NCBI GenBank assembly: GCA_002304945.1
Contig: DBPQ01000062.1
Location: 22,553 to 52,380 of the forward strand
Direction of reading: 5' to 3'
DNA: 29,828 nucleotides
Origin: Actinomycetales bacterium UBA1416
GTDB lineage: Bacteria; Actinomycetota; Actinomycetes; Actinomycetales; Actinomycetaceae
Translations under genes and position numbers: made by a program
Notes under the pieces: model-generated
Database searches by the model: none
Told to the model about the DNA's origin: nothing
The model's input: only the letters and a program-made list of their open reading frames with translations
Shown here: one piece after another, positions 21,308 to 27,486 of the stretch
How the letters are laid out: each line of letters starts with the position of its first letter
Numbering within the stretch: position 1 is the stretch's first letter

Positions 21308-22981
21308 TCAGGACCGGTCGATGAGGGCGGCCATGTCCGCACGCACCGAGGCGACCCGCTCCGCCGCGGCCGACCGGGCCGCCGCGAGGTCGCCGTCCAC
21401 CGGCACGATGGACTCGAGATAGCACTTCAACTTCGGTTCCGTGCCTGACGGGCGGACGATCACCCGGTCCCCGGCCGCGGTGAGGAAGTGGAGCGCGTCG
21501 GTGGGCGGCAGGCCGCGCCACCCGGAGGACAGGTCTGCGGTCTCCACGACGGGTGAGCCCGCGAGCGCGGCGGGGGGCGTGGCCCGCAACGCGGCCATGG
21601 CGGCGGTGATGCGGCCGAGATCCTCCACGCGGATGGTGAGCGGGTTCGTGGCGTGGGCCCCGTGCCGCACGGCGAGCCGGTCGAGGAGGTCGGCGAGCGT
21701 CTGCCCGTCGCTGAGGAGCTGGGAGGCGAGCAGGGCGATGCGCAGGGAGGCGGAGATGCCGTCCTTGTCCCGCACGAACTGCGGATCCACGCAGTAGCCG
21801 AGGGCCTCCTCGTACCCGAACACCAGGCCGTCCACCCGCGAGATCCACTTGAAACCCGTGAGGGTGTACTCGTGCCGCAGTCCGTGCGCGGTGGCGATCC
21901 TCTCCAGCATGCGGGAGGAGACGATCGAGCAGGCCAGCACGCCGCCCGAGTCGGCCGCCGCCGCCAGCGTCGCCGCCTGGGAGCCGAGCAACCAGCCGAC
22001 CTCGTCGCCGGTGAGCTGCCGCCAGGTGCCGTCCACCGGGATGGCGACGGAGCACCGGTCGGCGTCCGGGTCGTTGGCGAGGACGATGTCGGCGTGGACG
22101 TCCCGGGCGAGGGCGAACGCGAGGTCCAGCGCCCCCGGCTCCTCGGGGTTGGGGAAGGCGACGGTCGGGAAGTCGGGGTCAGGGTCCGCCTGTTCGGGCA
22201 CCACGTGGACGTCCTGGAACCCGGCGCGGTGGAAGGCCTCCAGGGCGGTGGCGTTCCCCACCCCGTGCATCGAGGTGTGCACGATCGTGAGCGCCCCGGC
22301 GGAACCGGCGGGCACCAGCGAGACCACCCGGTCCAGGTACGCCTCCCGGATCTCCTCACCGAGCTGCTTCCAACCGGACTCCGCGAGGGGCACCGCGGCC
22401 GCGCTCTCCACCGCGTCGATCCGCTCCGCGATCCGCTCGTCGTACGGGGGCACGATCTGGGTGCCCTCGCCCGCCCCGGTGACCGCGCGGCCGCCCAGGT
22501 ACACCTTGTAGCCGTTGTCCCGCGGGGGGTTGTGGGACGCGGTCACCATCACGCCGGCGTCGGCATGGAGGTGGCGCACCGCGAACGCGAGGACGGGGGT
22601 GGGGAGGCGGGGTGGCAGCAGCAGGGCACGGCCGCCGGCGGCGGTGACGACGGCTGCCGTGTCCCGGGCGAACTGCTCCGAGCCGTGGCGCGCATCGCAC
22701 CCGATGACGACGGAGAAGTCGTCGCCCACCTCGTCCCGCAGGAAGGCGGCGAGCCCGGCGGCCGCGCGGATCACCACGGCGCGGTTCATCCGGTTCGGCC
22801 CGGCGCCCAGCGCGCCGCGGAGTCCGGCGGTGCCGAACTGCAGGAAGCCGGAGAAGCGGTCCGCGAGCTCGGCGGCGGCGTCGGGGTCGTCGGCGGCGGC
22901 CAGGAGGACCTCCAGCTCCCTGCGCGTGGCGGGATCCGGGTCGTCGGCGATCCAGGCCTCGACGGCGGTGCGGTCGAACAT
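21308..22981 (-). CDS. Phosphohexomutase-family enzyme, probable phosphopentomutase (PmmB/PGM2-like)
   Basis: This 557-residue alpha-D-phosphohexomutase is of the long PGM2/PmmB type. Domains follow in order: FGTAGLRG near 49-56; the phosphoserine loop TASHNPP with Ser149; the metal loop DPDADR at 304-309; the sugar-binding GYEEALGYCVDP; and the phosphate-binding RPSGTEPKLK near the C-terminus. Family members act on glucose, mannose or ribose phosphates. It is encoded one base after the purine nucleoside phosphorylase stop (TGACATG) and faces deoC, so conversion of (deoxy)ribose-1-phosphate to the 5-phosphate is the likely role, filling the DeoB gap in the pathway. Upstream in-frame sequence was rejected because the conserved N-terminus begins at this ATG. 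Confidence 0.88.
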   Translation of the reverse strand: MFDRTAVEAWIADDPDPATRRELEVLLAAADDPDAAAELADRFSGFLQFGTAGLRGALGAGPNRMNRAVVIRAAAGLAAFLRDEVGDDFSVVIGCDARHGSEQFARDTAAVVTAAGGRALLLPPRLPTPVLAFAVRHLHADAGVMVTASHNPPRDNGYKVYLGGRAVTGAGEGTQIVPPYDERIAERIDAVESAAAVPLAESGWKQLGEEIREAYLDRVVSLVPAGSAGALTIVHTSMHGVGNATALEAFHRAGFQDVHVVPEQADPDPDFPTVAFPNPEEPGALDLAFALARDVHADIVLANDPDADRCSVAIPVDGTWRQLTGDEVGWLLGSQAATLAAAADSGGVLACSIVSSRMLERIATAHGLRHEYTLTGFKWISRVDGLVFGYEEALGYCVDPQFVRDKDGISASLRIALLASQLLSDGQTLADLLDRLAVRHGAHATNPLTIRVEDLGRITAAMAALRATPPAALAGSPVVETADLSSGWRGLPPTDALHFLTAAGDRVIVRPSGTEPKLKCYLESIVPVDGDLAAARSAAAERVASVRADMAALIDRS

Positions 22982-22982
22982 G

Positions 22983-23807
22983 TCAGTCCTCCAGGATTCG
23001 GCGGGTGATGGCGGCGAGGAGGGTGGCGAGCCGGGGCGCGGCGTCGCGGCCGGCCTCGAGGACCTCCTCGTGGGACAGGGGCGTGGGAGAGATCCCCGCC
23101 GCGGGGTTGGTGACGAGGGAGAGCCCGAGGATCTCCAGGCCGGCGTGCCGCGCCGCGATGGCCTCGAGCGCGGTGGACATCCCCACGAGGTCCCCACCCA
23201 TCCGCCTCGCCATCTGCACCTCGGCGGGCGTCTCGTAGTGCGGTCCCCGGAACTGGACGTAGACGCCCTCGTCGAGCGAGGGGTCCACCTCGCGTGCGAG
23301 CGCCCGGAGGCGGGTGGAGTACAGGTCGGTGAGGTCCACGAAGGTGGCGCCCTCGAGAGGGGACGCGCCGGTGAGGTTGATGTGGTCGGAGATGAGCACG
23401 GGGGTGCCGGGGGCCCACTCGGGACGCAGCCCGCCGCAGCCGTTGGTGAGAACCACGGTGGAGGCGCCGCAGGCGGCGGCGGTGCGGACGGCGTGGGCGA
23501 CGGCCCGGACGCCCCGGTCCTCGTAGAAGTGGGTGCGTGCGCCCAGCACGAGGGCGTGGCGCTCCGTCCCCGTCACGGCGATGGAGGTGATCCGCCCCCC
23601 GTGCCCGGCGACGGCGGGCGCGGAGAAGCCCGGGATCTCCTCAGCCGGAATCTCGCTGACCGCCTCCCCGAGCTCGGCGGCCGCGCCACCCCAGCCGGAG
23701 CCGAGGACGAGGGCGATGTCATGGTGGGCGATCCCGGAGCGCTCCGCGATGACGTGGGCGGACCGGTCGGCGACCTCCAGGGGGTCGTCGGCGCGTGCGG
23801 TGTCCAT
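22983..23807 (-). CDS. punA: Purine nucleoside phosphorylase (trimeric type)
   Basis: This 274-residue protein is of the trimeric, inosine/guanosine-specific PNP class. It shows the phosphate loop LVLGSGWGG, ARTHFYEDRG, TNGCGGLRPEW, FRGPHYETPAEV with the purine-contacting Glu, and LVTNPAAGI with the Asn that reads 6-oxopurines. It releases the base and (deoxy)ribose-1-phosphate, the substrate of the adjacent mutase. The start ATG at 23807 is preceded by TAGCGT six bases away and lacks a ribosome site, so the mRNA is probably leaderless. It is divergent from the LpdA-like gene, as in the lpdA-deoD region of M. tuberculosis. Confidence 0.93.
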   Translation of the reverse strand: MDTARADDPLEVADRSAHVIAERSGIAHHDIALVLGSGWGGAAAELGEAVSEIPAEEIPGFSAPAVAGHGGRITSIAVTGTERHALVLGARTHFYEDRGVRAVAHAVRTAAACGASTVVLTNGCGGLRPEWAPGTPVLISDHINLTGASPLEGATFVDLTDLYSTRLRALAREVDPSLDEGVYVQFRGPHYETPAEVQMARRMGGDLVGMSTALEAIAARHAGLEILGLSLVTNPAAGISPTPLSHEEVLEAGRDAAPRLATLLAAITRRILED

Positions 23808-23813
23808 GGATTC

Positions 23814-23819
23814 ACGCTA
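23814..23819 (-). promoter_or_regulatory. Putative -10 box (TAGCGT) of the leaderless PNP-mutase transcript
   Basis: Read on the minus strand, TAGCGT fits TANNNT and is followed by six bases (GAATCC) and then the ATG of the PNP gene. No Shine-Dalgarno sequence is present. The divergent LpdA promoter lies within 60 bases, so the -35 regions of the two must share 23820-23876. Confidence 0.55.
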
Positions 23820-23876
23820 CCGGGTGGCCCGTGCCGTTGCCCGGCGTCGCGACGGGCGGCTCACGGCGGGCCGCGC

Positions 23877-23882
23877 CACAAT
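23877..23882 (+). promoter_or_regulatory. Possible -10 box (CACAAT) of the leaderless LpdA-like gene
   Basis: CACAAT is separated by six G residues from the GTG at 23889. It matches TATAAT at four of six positions, and the same six-base spacing is seen at other starts in this window. It departs from TANNNT at the first base, so confidence is lower. A G-run, GGGGGGG (23883-23889), joins box and start. Confidence 0.35.
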
Positions 23883-23888
23883 GGGGGG

Positions 23889-25340
23889 GTGAATGACGCG
23901 CTGCCCCCGGACCGGACCCCGTCGAGGCACGAGGAGGTCGGCGCCTCCCGGGTGCGCAGCGGGTCACGCGTCGTCGTGATCGGCGGTGGGCCCGGTGGAT
24001 ACGAGGCGGCCCTCGTCGCCCGCCAACTGGGCGCCGGCGTCACCCTCGTGGAGCGGTCCGGCCTCGGCGGGGCCGCCGTCCTCACCGACGTGGTGCCCTC
24101 CAAGACCCTCATCGCCACGGCCGAGTGGATGACCATCACGGAGAGCGCAGCGGAACTGGGCATCAGCACGTGCGGCGACCTCACGGTGGACATGGCCGTG
24201 GTCAACGCGCGGGTCCTCGAGCTCGCCGCGCGACAGTCGGAGGACATCCGGGCCCGTCTTCTCGCCGAGGGCGTCCGGATCGTCGACGGCGAGGCCCGGG
24301 TGGGGGGCGCCCACCACGAGCGGGGGACGCGTGACGTCGTCGTGGGCGACGACGTCATCGAGGCCGAGATCGTGCTCCTGGCCACCGGGGCCTCCCCCCG
24401 CGTGATCCCCGGCGCGGAGCCGGACGGTGAGCGGATCATGACCTGGGCGCAGCTCTACCGGCTCGACCACCTCCCCGAGCACCTCGTCGTCGTGGGCTCC
24501 GGGGTGACCGGCGCCGAGTTCGCCGGCGCCTACAACGCCCTGGGTGCGCGGGTCACCCTCGTCTCCTCGCGGGACCGCGTGCTGCCCGGTGAGGACGAGG
24601 AGGCCGCCGAGCTCATCGAGACGGTCTTCCGGCGGCGCGGGATGACCGTGCTGTCCCGGTCCCGGGCGGCGGCGGTGCGCCGGACGGACGACGGCGTCGC
24701 GGTGGAGCTGTCCGACGGCCGCGTCGTCGAGGGCTCCCACTGCCTCGTGGCGGTCGGCGCGGTCCCCAACACCGCGGGCATCGGGCTGGAGGAGGCCGGG
24801 GTGCGCCTCACCCCGTCCGGGCACGTCCAGGTGGACCGCGTCTCGCGCACCACCGCGTTCCGCATCTATGCGGCCGGCGACTGCACCGGCGTGCTCCCCC
24901 TCGCGTCCGTCGCCGCCATGCAGGGCCGCATCGCCATGTGGCACGCGCTCGGCGACGCCGTCTCGCCCCTGGACACCAGGGCCGTGGCCGCCAACATCTT
25001 CACCGCCCCCGAGATCGCGACGATCGGGGTGAGCGAGGCGGAGATCCGTTCAGGGGAGGTGGACGGCGAGGTCACCCGCCTGCCGATCGCCCGTAACCCG
25101 CGCGCCAAGATGCTCGGCATCCGGGAGGGGTTCGTCAAGGTGTTCTCGGAGCGGTCCTCCGGAGTGGTGATCGGCGGCGTGGTGGTGGCCCCCCGGGCGG
25201 GCGAGCTCATCTTCCCCCTCACCCTCGCCGTGTCCAACAGGCTCACCGTGGACCAGGTGGCCAACGCGTTCACCATCTACCCGTCGCTGACCGGTTCGCT
25301 GGGCGAGGCCGCACGGACCCTGCACCGGGCCGGCGACTGA
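23889..25340 (+). CDS. lpdA: LpdA-like NAD(P)H quinone dehydrogenase (flavoprotein disulfide reductase family)
   Basis: This 483-residue FAD-binding pyridine nucleotide oxidoreductase has the Rossmann motif VVVIGGGPGGYEA (28-40), GLGGAAVLTDVVPSKT (58-73), the NAD-binding VVVGSGVTGAEFAGAYNALG, the FAD-binding AAGDCTGVLPLASVAAMQGR and the C-terminal dimerisation domain. In true lipoamide dehydrogenases two redox cysteines precede VPSK; none is present here, as expected for M. tuberculosis LpdA (Rv3303c)-type quinone reductases. The family is linked to oxidative-stress tolerance by reducing quinones. I place the start at GTG 23889; about 25 residues precede the FAD fold, and later starts such as a GTG just before the Rossmann strand cannot be ruled out. 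Open frame further upstream is antisense to PNP and was rejected. Confidence 0.85.
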   Translation: MNDALPPDRTPSRHEEVGASRVRSGSRVVVIGGGPGGYEAALVARQLGAGVTLVERSGLGGAAVLTDVVPSKTLIATAEWMTITESAAELGISTCGDLTVDMAVVNARVLELAARQSEDIRARLLAEGVRIVDGEARVGGAHHERGTRDVVVGDDVIEAEIVLLATGASPRVIPGAEPDGERIMTWAQLYRLDHLPEHLVVVGSGVTGAEFAGAYNALGARVTLVSSRDRVLPGEDEEAAELIETVFRRRGMTVLSRSRAAAVRRTDDGVAVELSDGRVVEGSHCLVAVGAVPNTAGIGLEEAGVRLTPSGHVQVDRVSRTTAFRIYAAGDCTGVLPLASVAAMQGRIAMWHALGDAVSPLDTRAVAANIFTAPEIATIGVSEAEIRSGEVDGEVTRLPIARNPRAKMLGIREGFVKVFSERSSGVVIGGVVVAPRAGELIFPLTLAVSNRLTVDQVANAFTIYPSLTGSLGEAARTLHRAGD

Positions 25341-25347
25341 GAGGCGC

Positions 25348-25353
25348 TAGGGT
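25348..25353 (+). promoter_or_regulatory. Putative -10 box (TAGGGT) of leaderless dapE
   Basis: TAGGGT matches TANNNT, sits just past the LpdA stop and ends 7 bases before the ATG at 25361. It overlaps an in-frame GTG at 25352, which argues that the ATG rather than the GTG is the start. Confidence 0.55.
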
Positions 25354-25360
25354 GGGCGCC

Positions 25361-26425
25361 ATGCTGGACCTGGCGGACCCCGTCGCGCTCACCGCCGCCC
25401 TCTGCGACATCCCGTCCGTCTCGGGCGACGAACGGGCGCTCGCCGACGCCGTGGAGGCCGCGCTCCGTGCCCACGCCCACCTGGAGGTGTTCCGCGACGG
25501 CGACGCCGTGGTGGCACGCACCCACCTGGGCAGGGCCCGGCGCGTCGTCGTCGCCGGCCACCTCGACACCGTCCCCGTCCAGGGGAACCTCCCCACCCGC
25601 CTCGTCGACGGCGAGCTCTGGGGCCGGGGGACGGTCGACATGAAGGGGGGCGTCGCCGTCGCCCTCCACCTCGCGGCCACCCTCACCGCGCCCGCATGGG
25701 ACGTCACCTGGGTGTTCTACGACCAGGAGGAGGTCGACGCCGATCGCAACGGGCTGGGCCGCATCGCCGGGGCCCACCCCGAGTGGCTGGCCGCCGACTT
25801 CGCGATCCTCGGGGAGCCCACCTCCGCCGCCATCGAGGGCGGCTGCAACGGCACGATCCGCGCCGAGGTCCGCACCCACGGCCGAACGGCGCACTCCGCG
25901 CGGGCGTGGCGGGGCGTCAACGCGATCCACGCCGCCGCCCCGATCCTCGAACGCCTCCGCACCCACGTCCCGACCGAGGTCGACGTGGACTCGCTCGTCT
26001 ACCGCGAGGGACTGAACGCGGTCGGGATCCGGGGCGGCATCGCCTCCAACATGGTCCCCGACGAGTGCGTGGTGACCGTGAACTACCGGTTCGCCCCCTC
26101 CCGCACGGTGGCGGAGGCTGAGGCCCACGTGCGGGAGCTGTTCGCGGGCCACGAGGTCGTCATCACGGACGCCGCGCCCGGTGCGCGGCCCGGCCTCGAT
26201 GACCCCGCCGTGGCGGACTTCGTCGGCGCCGTCTCCGCCCACACCGGGGGAGGGGTGGGGCCCAAGTACGGGTGGACGGACGTCGCCCGGTTCGCCGCCC
26301 TCGGGATCCCCGCGGTCAACTTCGGTCCCGGCGACCCGCTGCTCGCCCACGCCGACGACGAGCGCTGCCCCGTGTCCGACATCCGCGCCTGCGCCGCCGC
26401 GCTGCGGGCCTGGCTCGAGAGGTGA
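25361..26425 (+). CDS. dapE: Succinyl-diaminopimelate desuccinylase
   Basis: This 354-residue M20-family metallopeptidase hydrolyses N-succinyl-LL-diaminopimelate in lysine and cell-wall DAP synthesis. Features include DIPSVSGDE near the N-terminus, the metal-binding VAGHLDTVP (His67, Asp69), GRGTVDMKGG (Asp93), the catalytic YDQEEVD (Glu123, Glu124), ILGEPT and, near the C-terminus, FGPGDPLLAHADDE with the last metal ligand. The assignment to DapE rather than another M20 enzyme rests on length, the actinobacterial sequence pattern and the following LOG gene, which resembles the Rv1202-Rv1205 order. I prefer ATG 25361 to GTG 25352 because the GTG falls within the -10 box. The next gene starts 5 bases after the stop. 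Confidence 0.88.
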   Translation: MLDLADPVALTAALCDIPSVSGDERALADAVEAALRAHAHLEVFRDGDAVVARTHLGRARRVVVAGHLDTVPVQGNLPTRLVDGELWGRGTVDMKGGVAVALHLAATLTAPAWDVTWVFYDQEEVDADRNGLGRIAGAHPEWLAADFAILGEPTSAAIEGGCNGTIRAEVRTHGRTAHSARAWRGVNAIHAAAPILERLRTHVPTEVDVDSLVYREGLNAVGIRGGIASNMVPDECVVTVNYRFAPSRTVAEAEAHVRELFAGHEVVITDAAPGARPGLDDPAVADFVGAVSAHTGGGVGPKYGWTDVARFAALGIPAVNFGPGDPLLAHADDERCPVSDIRACAAALRAWLER

Positions 26426-26430
26426 GAACG

Positions 26431-27210
26431 ATGGCCAAGAGAGAGACCTACCGCAAGGGCCCGGTCGAGCTGCGCGGGGGACAGATCCCCGACGAGACCA
26501 CCGACACGCGGCTCCTCCAGCCGCAGGTGGACACCGACTGGCTCCACACTGATCCCTGGCGGGTCATGCGCATCCAGGCGGAGTTCGTCGAGGGCTTCGG
26601 CGCGCTCGCCGAACTCGGGCCCGCCGTCTCGGTCTTCGGCTCCGCCCGGACCCCGAAGGGGACGGACGCCTACCGCCTCGGGGTGGAGATCGGGCGCCAG
26701 GCAGCGGCCGCGGGCTTCGCCGTGATCACCGGGGGTGGCCCGGGCATCATGGAGGCGGCGAACAAGGGGGCCTGCGACGCCGGCGGGGTCTCCGTGGGTC
26801 TCGGGATCGAACTGCCCCACGAGCAGGGCATGAACCGCTGGGTGGACCTCGGCATCAACTTCCGGTACTTCTTCGTCCGCAAGACGATGTTCGTGAAGTA
26901 CTCGACCGGCTTCATCGTCCTGCCGGGCGGCTTCGGCACGCTCGATGAGCTGTTCGAGGCCCTCACGCTCGTCCAGACCCGCAAGGTCCGCTCCTTCCCG
27001 GTGGTGCTCGTGGGCAGCGAGTACTGGCGGGGGATGGTGGACTGGCTGCGCGGCAGCATGGCCCGGGAGGGGAACATCCACGAGGAGGACCTGGAGCTCC
27101 TCACGATCGTGGACTCCGCGGAGGACGCCGTGCGCGCCGTGCGCGAGGGGCACAACCGGGTGCTCGGCGAGGTGCTCGCCGAGCAGGAGGACGTCGCGAA
27201 CGGATCCTGA
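26431..27210 (+). CDS. LOG-family (TIGR00730) nucleoside-5'-monophosphate phosphoribohydrolase-like protein
   Basis: This 259-residue protein contains a Rossmann-fold LOG domain (about 60-235) after a 45-residue N-terminal extension. The diagnostic motifs are ITGGGPGIMEAANKGA at 99-114 and LPGGFGTLDELFE at 164-176, with the conserved Arg150-Lys151 between. Family enzymes release the free base from cytokinin-type or ordinary nucleoside monophosphates; M. tuberculosis Rv1205 is the known relative and makes cytokinins. It belongs to the longer actinobacterial group rather than the 190-residue plant-like one. The ATG follows the dapE stop by 5 bases with GAGAGG as ribosome site, so dapE and this gene are probably one transcript. 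Confidence 0.9.
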   Translation: MAKRETYRKGPVELRGGQIPDETTDTRLLQPQVDTDWLHTDPWRVMRIQAEFVEGFGALAELGPAVSVFGSARTPKGTDAYRLGVEIGRQAAAAGFAVITGGGPGIMEAANKGACDAGGVSVGLGIELPHEQGMNRWVDLGINFRYFFVRKTMFVKYSTGFIVLPGGFGTLDELFEALTLVQTRKVRSFPVVLVGSEYWRGMVDWLRGSMAREGNIHEEDLELLTIVDSAEDAVRAVREGHNRVLGEVLAEQEDVANGS

Positions 27211-27255
27211 GCGCCCGCTCCGGGCCCCGGGTCTGCACGGCCGCACCGGGTGGCA

Positions 27256-27261
27256 TAAAAT
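27256..27261 (+). promoter_or_regulatory. -10 box (TAAAAT) upstream of the DUF3117 gene
   Basis: TAAAAT, in the context TGGCATAAAATGG, is the best match to the TATAAT consensus in the 108-base gap between the LOG gene and DUF3117. It gives a leader of about 50 bases that contains the palindrome at 27273-27290 and a GAAGGGGAG ribosome site. Confidence 0.65.
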
Positions 27262-27272
27262 GGCACCAGACC

Positions 27273-27290
27273 GTGCGCCGGCCGGCGCAC
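27273..27290. promoter_or_regulatory. 18-bp perfect palindrome in the DUF3117-pepA leader
   Basis: GTGCGCCGGCCGGCGCAC reads the same on both strands with no spacer. It starts about 12 bases after the -10 box, at or just past the transcription start. As DNA it could be an operator; as RNA it can form only a tight hairpin. No known factor is assigned. Confidence 0.4.
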
Positions 27291-27318
27291 CGCCCGACCA
27301 GGAACGAAGGGGAGCGCA

Positions 27319-27486
27319 ATGGCAGCGATGAAGCCACGCACCGGAGATGGCCCGCTCGAGGTCACGAGGGAAGGCCGTGGACTCGTGATGCGCGTCCCGC
27401 TCGAGGGGGGCGGACGCCTCGTCGTCGAGCTGAACCAGGAGGAGGCCAACGCGCTCGGGGACGCCCTCGACGCCGTCCGGGCCTGA
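27319..27486 (+). CDS. DUF3117 family small conserved protein
   Basis: This 55-residue protein reads MAAMKPRTGDGPLEVTREG followed by RGLVMRVPLEGGGRLVVEL and a short acidic helix. It is a near-textbook DUF3117 member, a family conserved at this size across actinobacteria (Rv1211 in M. tuberculosis) with no established function. The fold is expected to be a small beta-sheet with a C-terminal helix. A GAAGGGGAGCGCA ribosome site precedes the ATG. The stop overlaps the aminopeptidase start by one base (TGATG), so the two are translationally coupled. Confidence 0.92.
   Translation: MAAMKPRTGDGPLEVTREGRGLVMRVPLEGGGRLVVELNQEEANALGDALDAVRA

Noticed and set aside
22515..23888. Long N-terminal extension of the LpdA-like frame
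   Set aside because: This part is antisense to PNP and the mutase. The flavoprotein fold begins after 23889, and a promoter-like box precedes the GTG.
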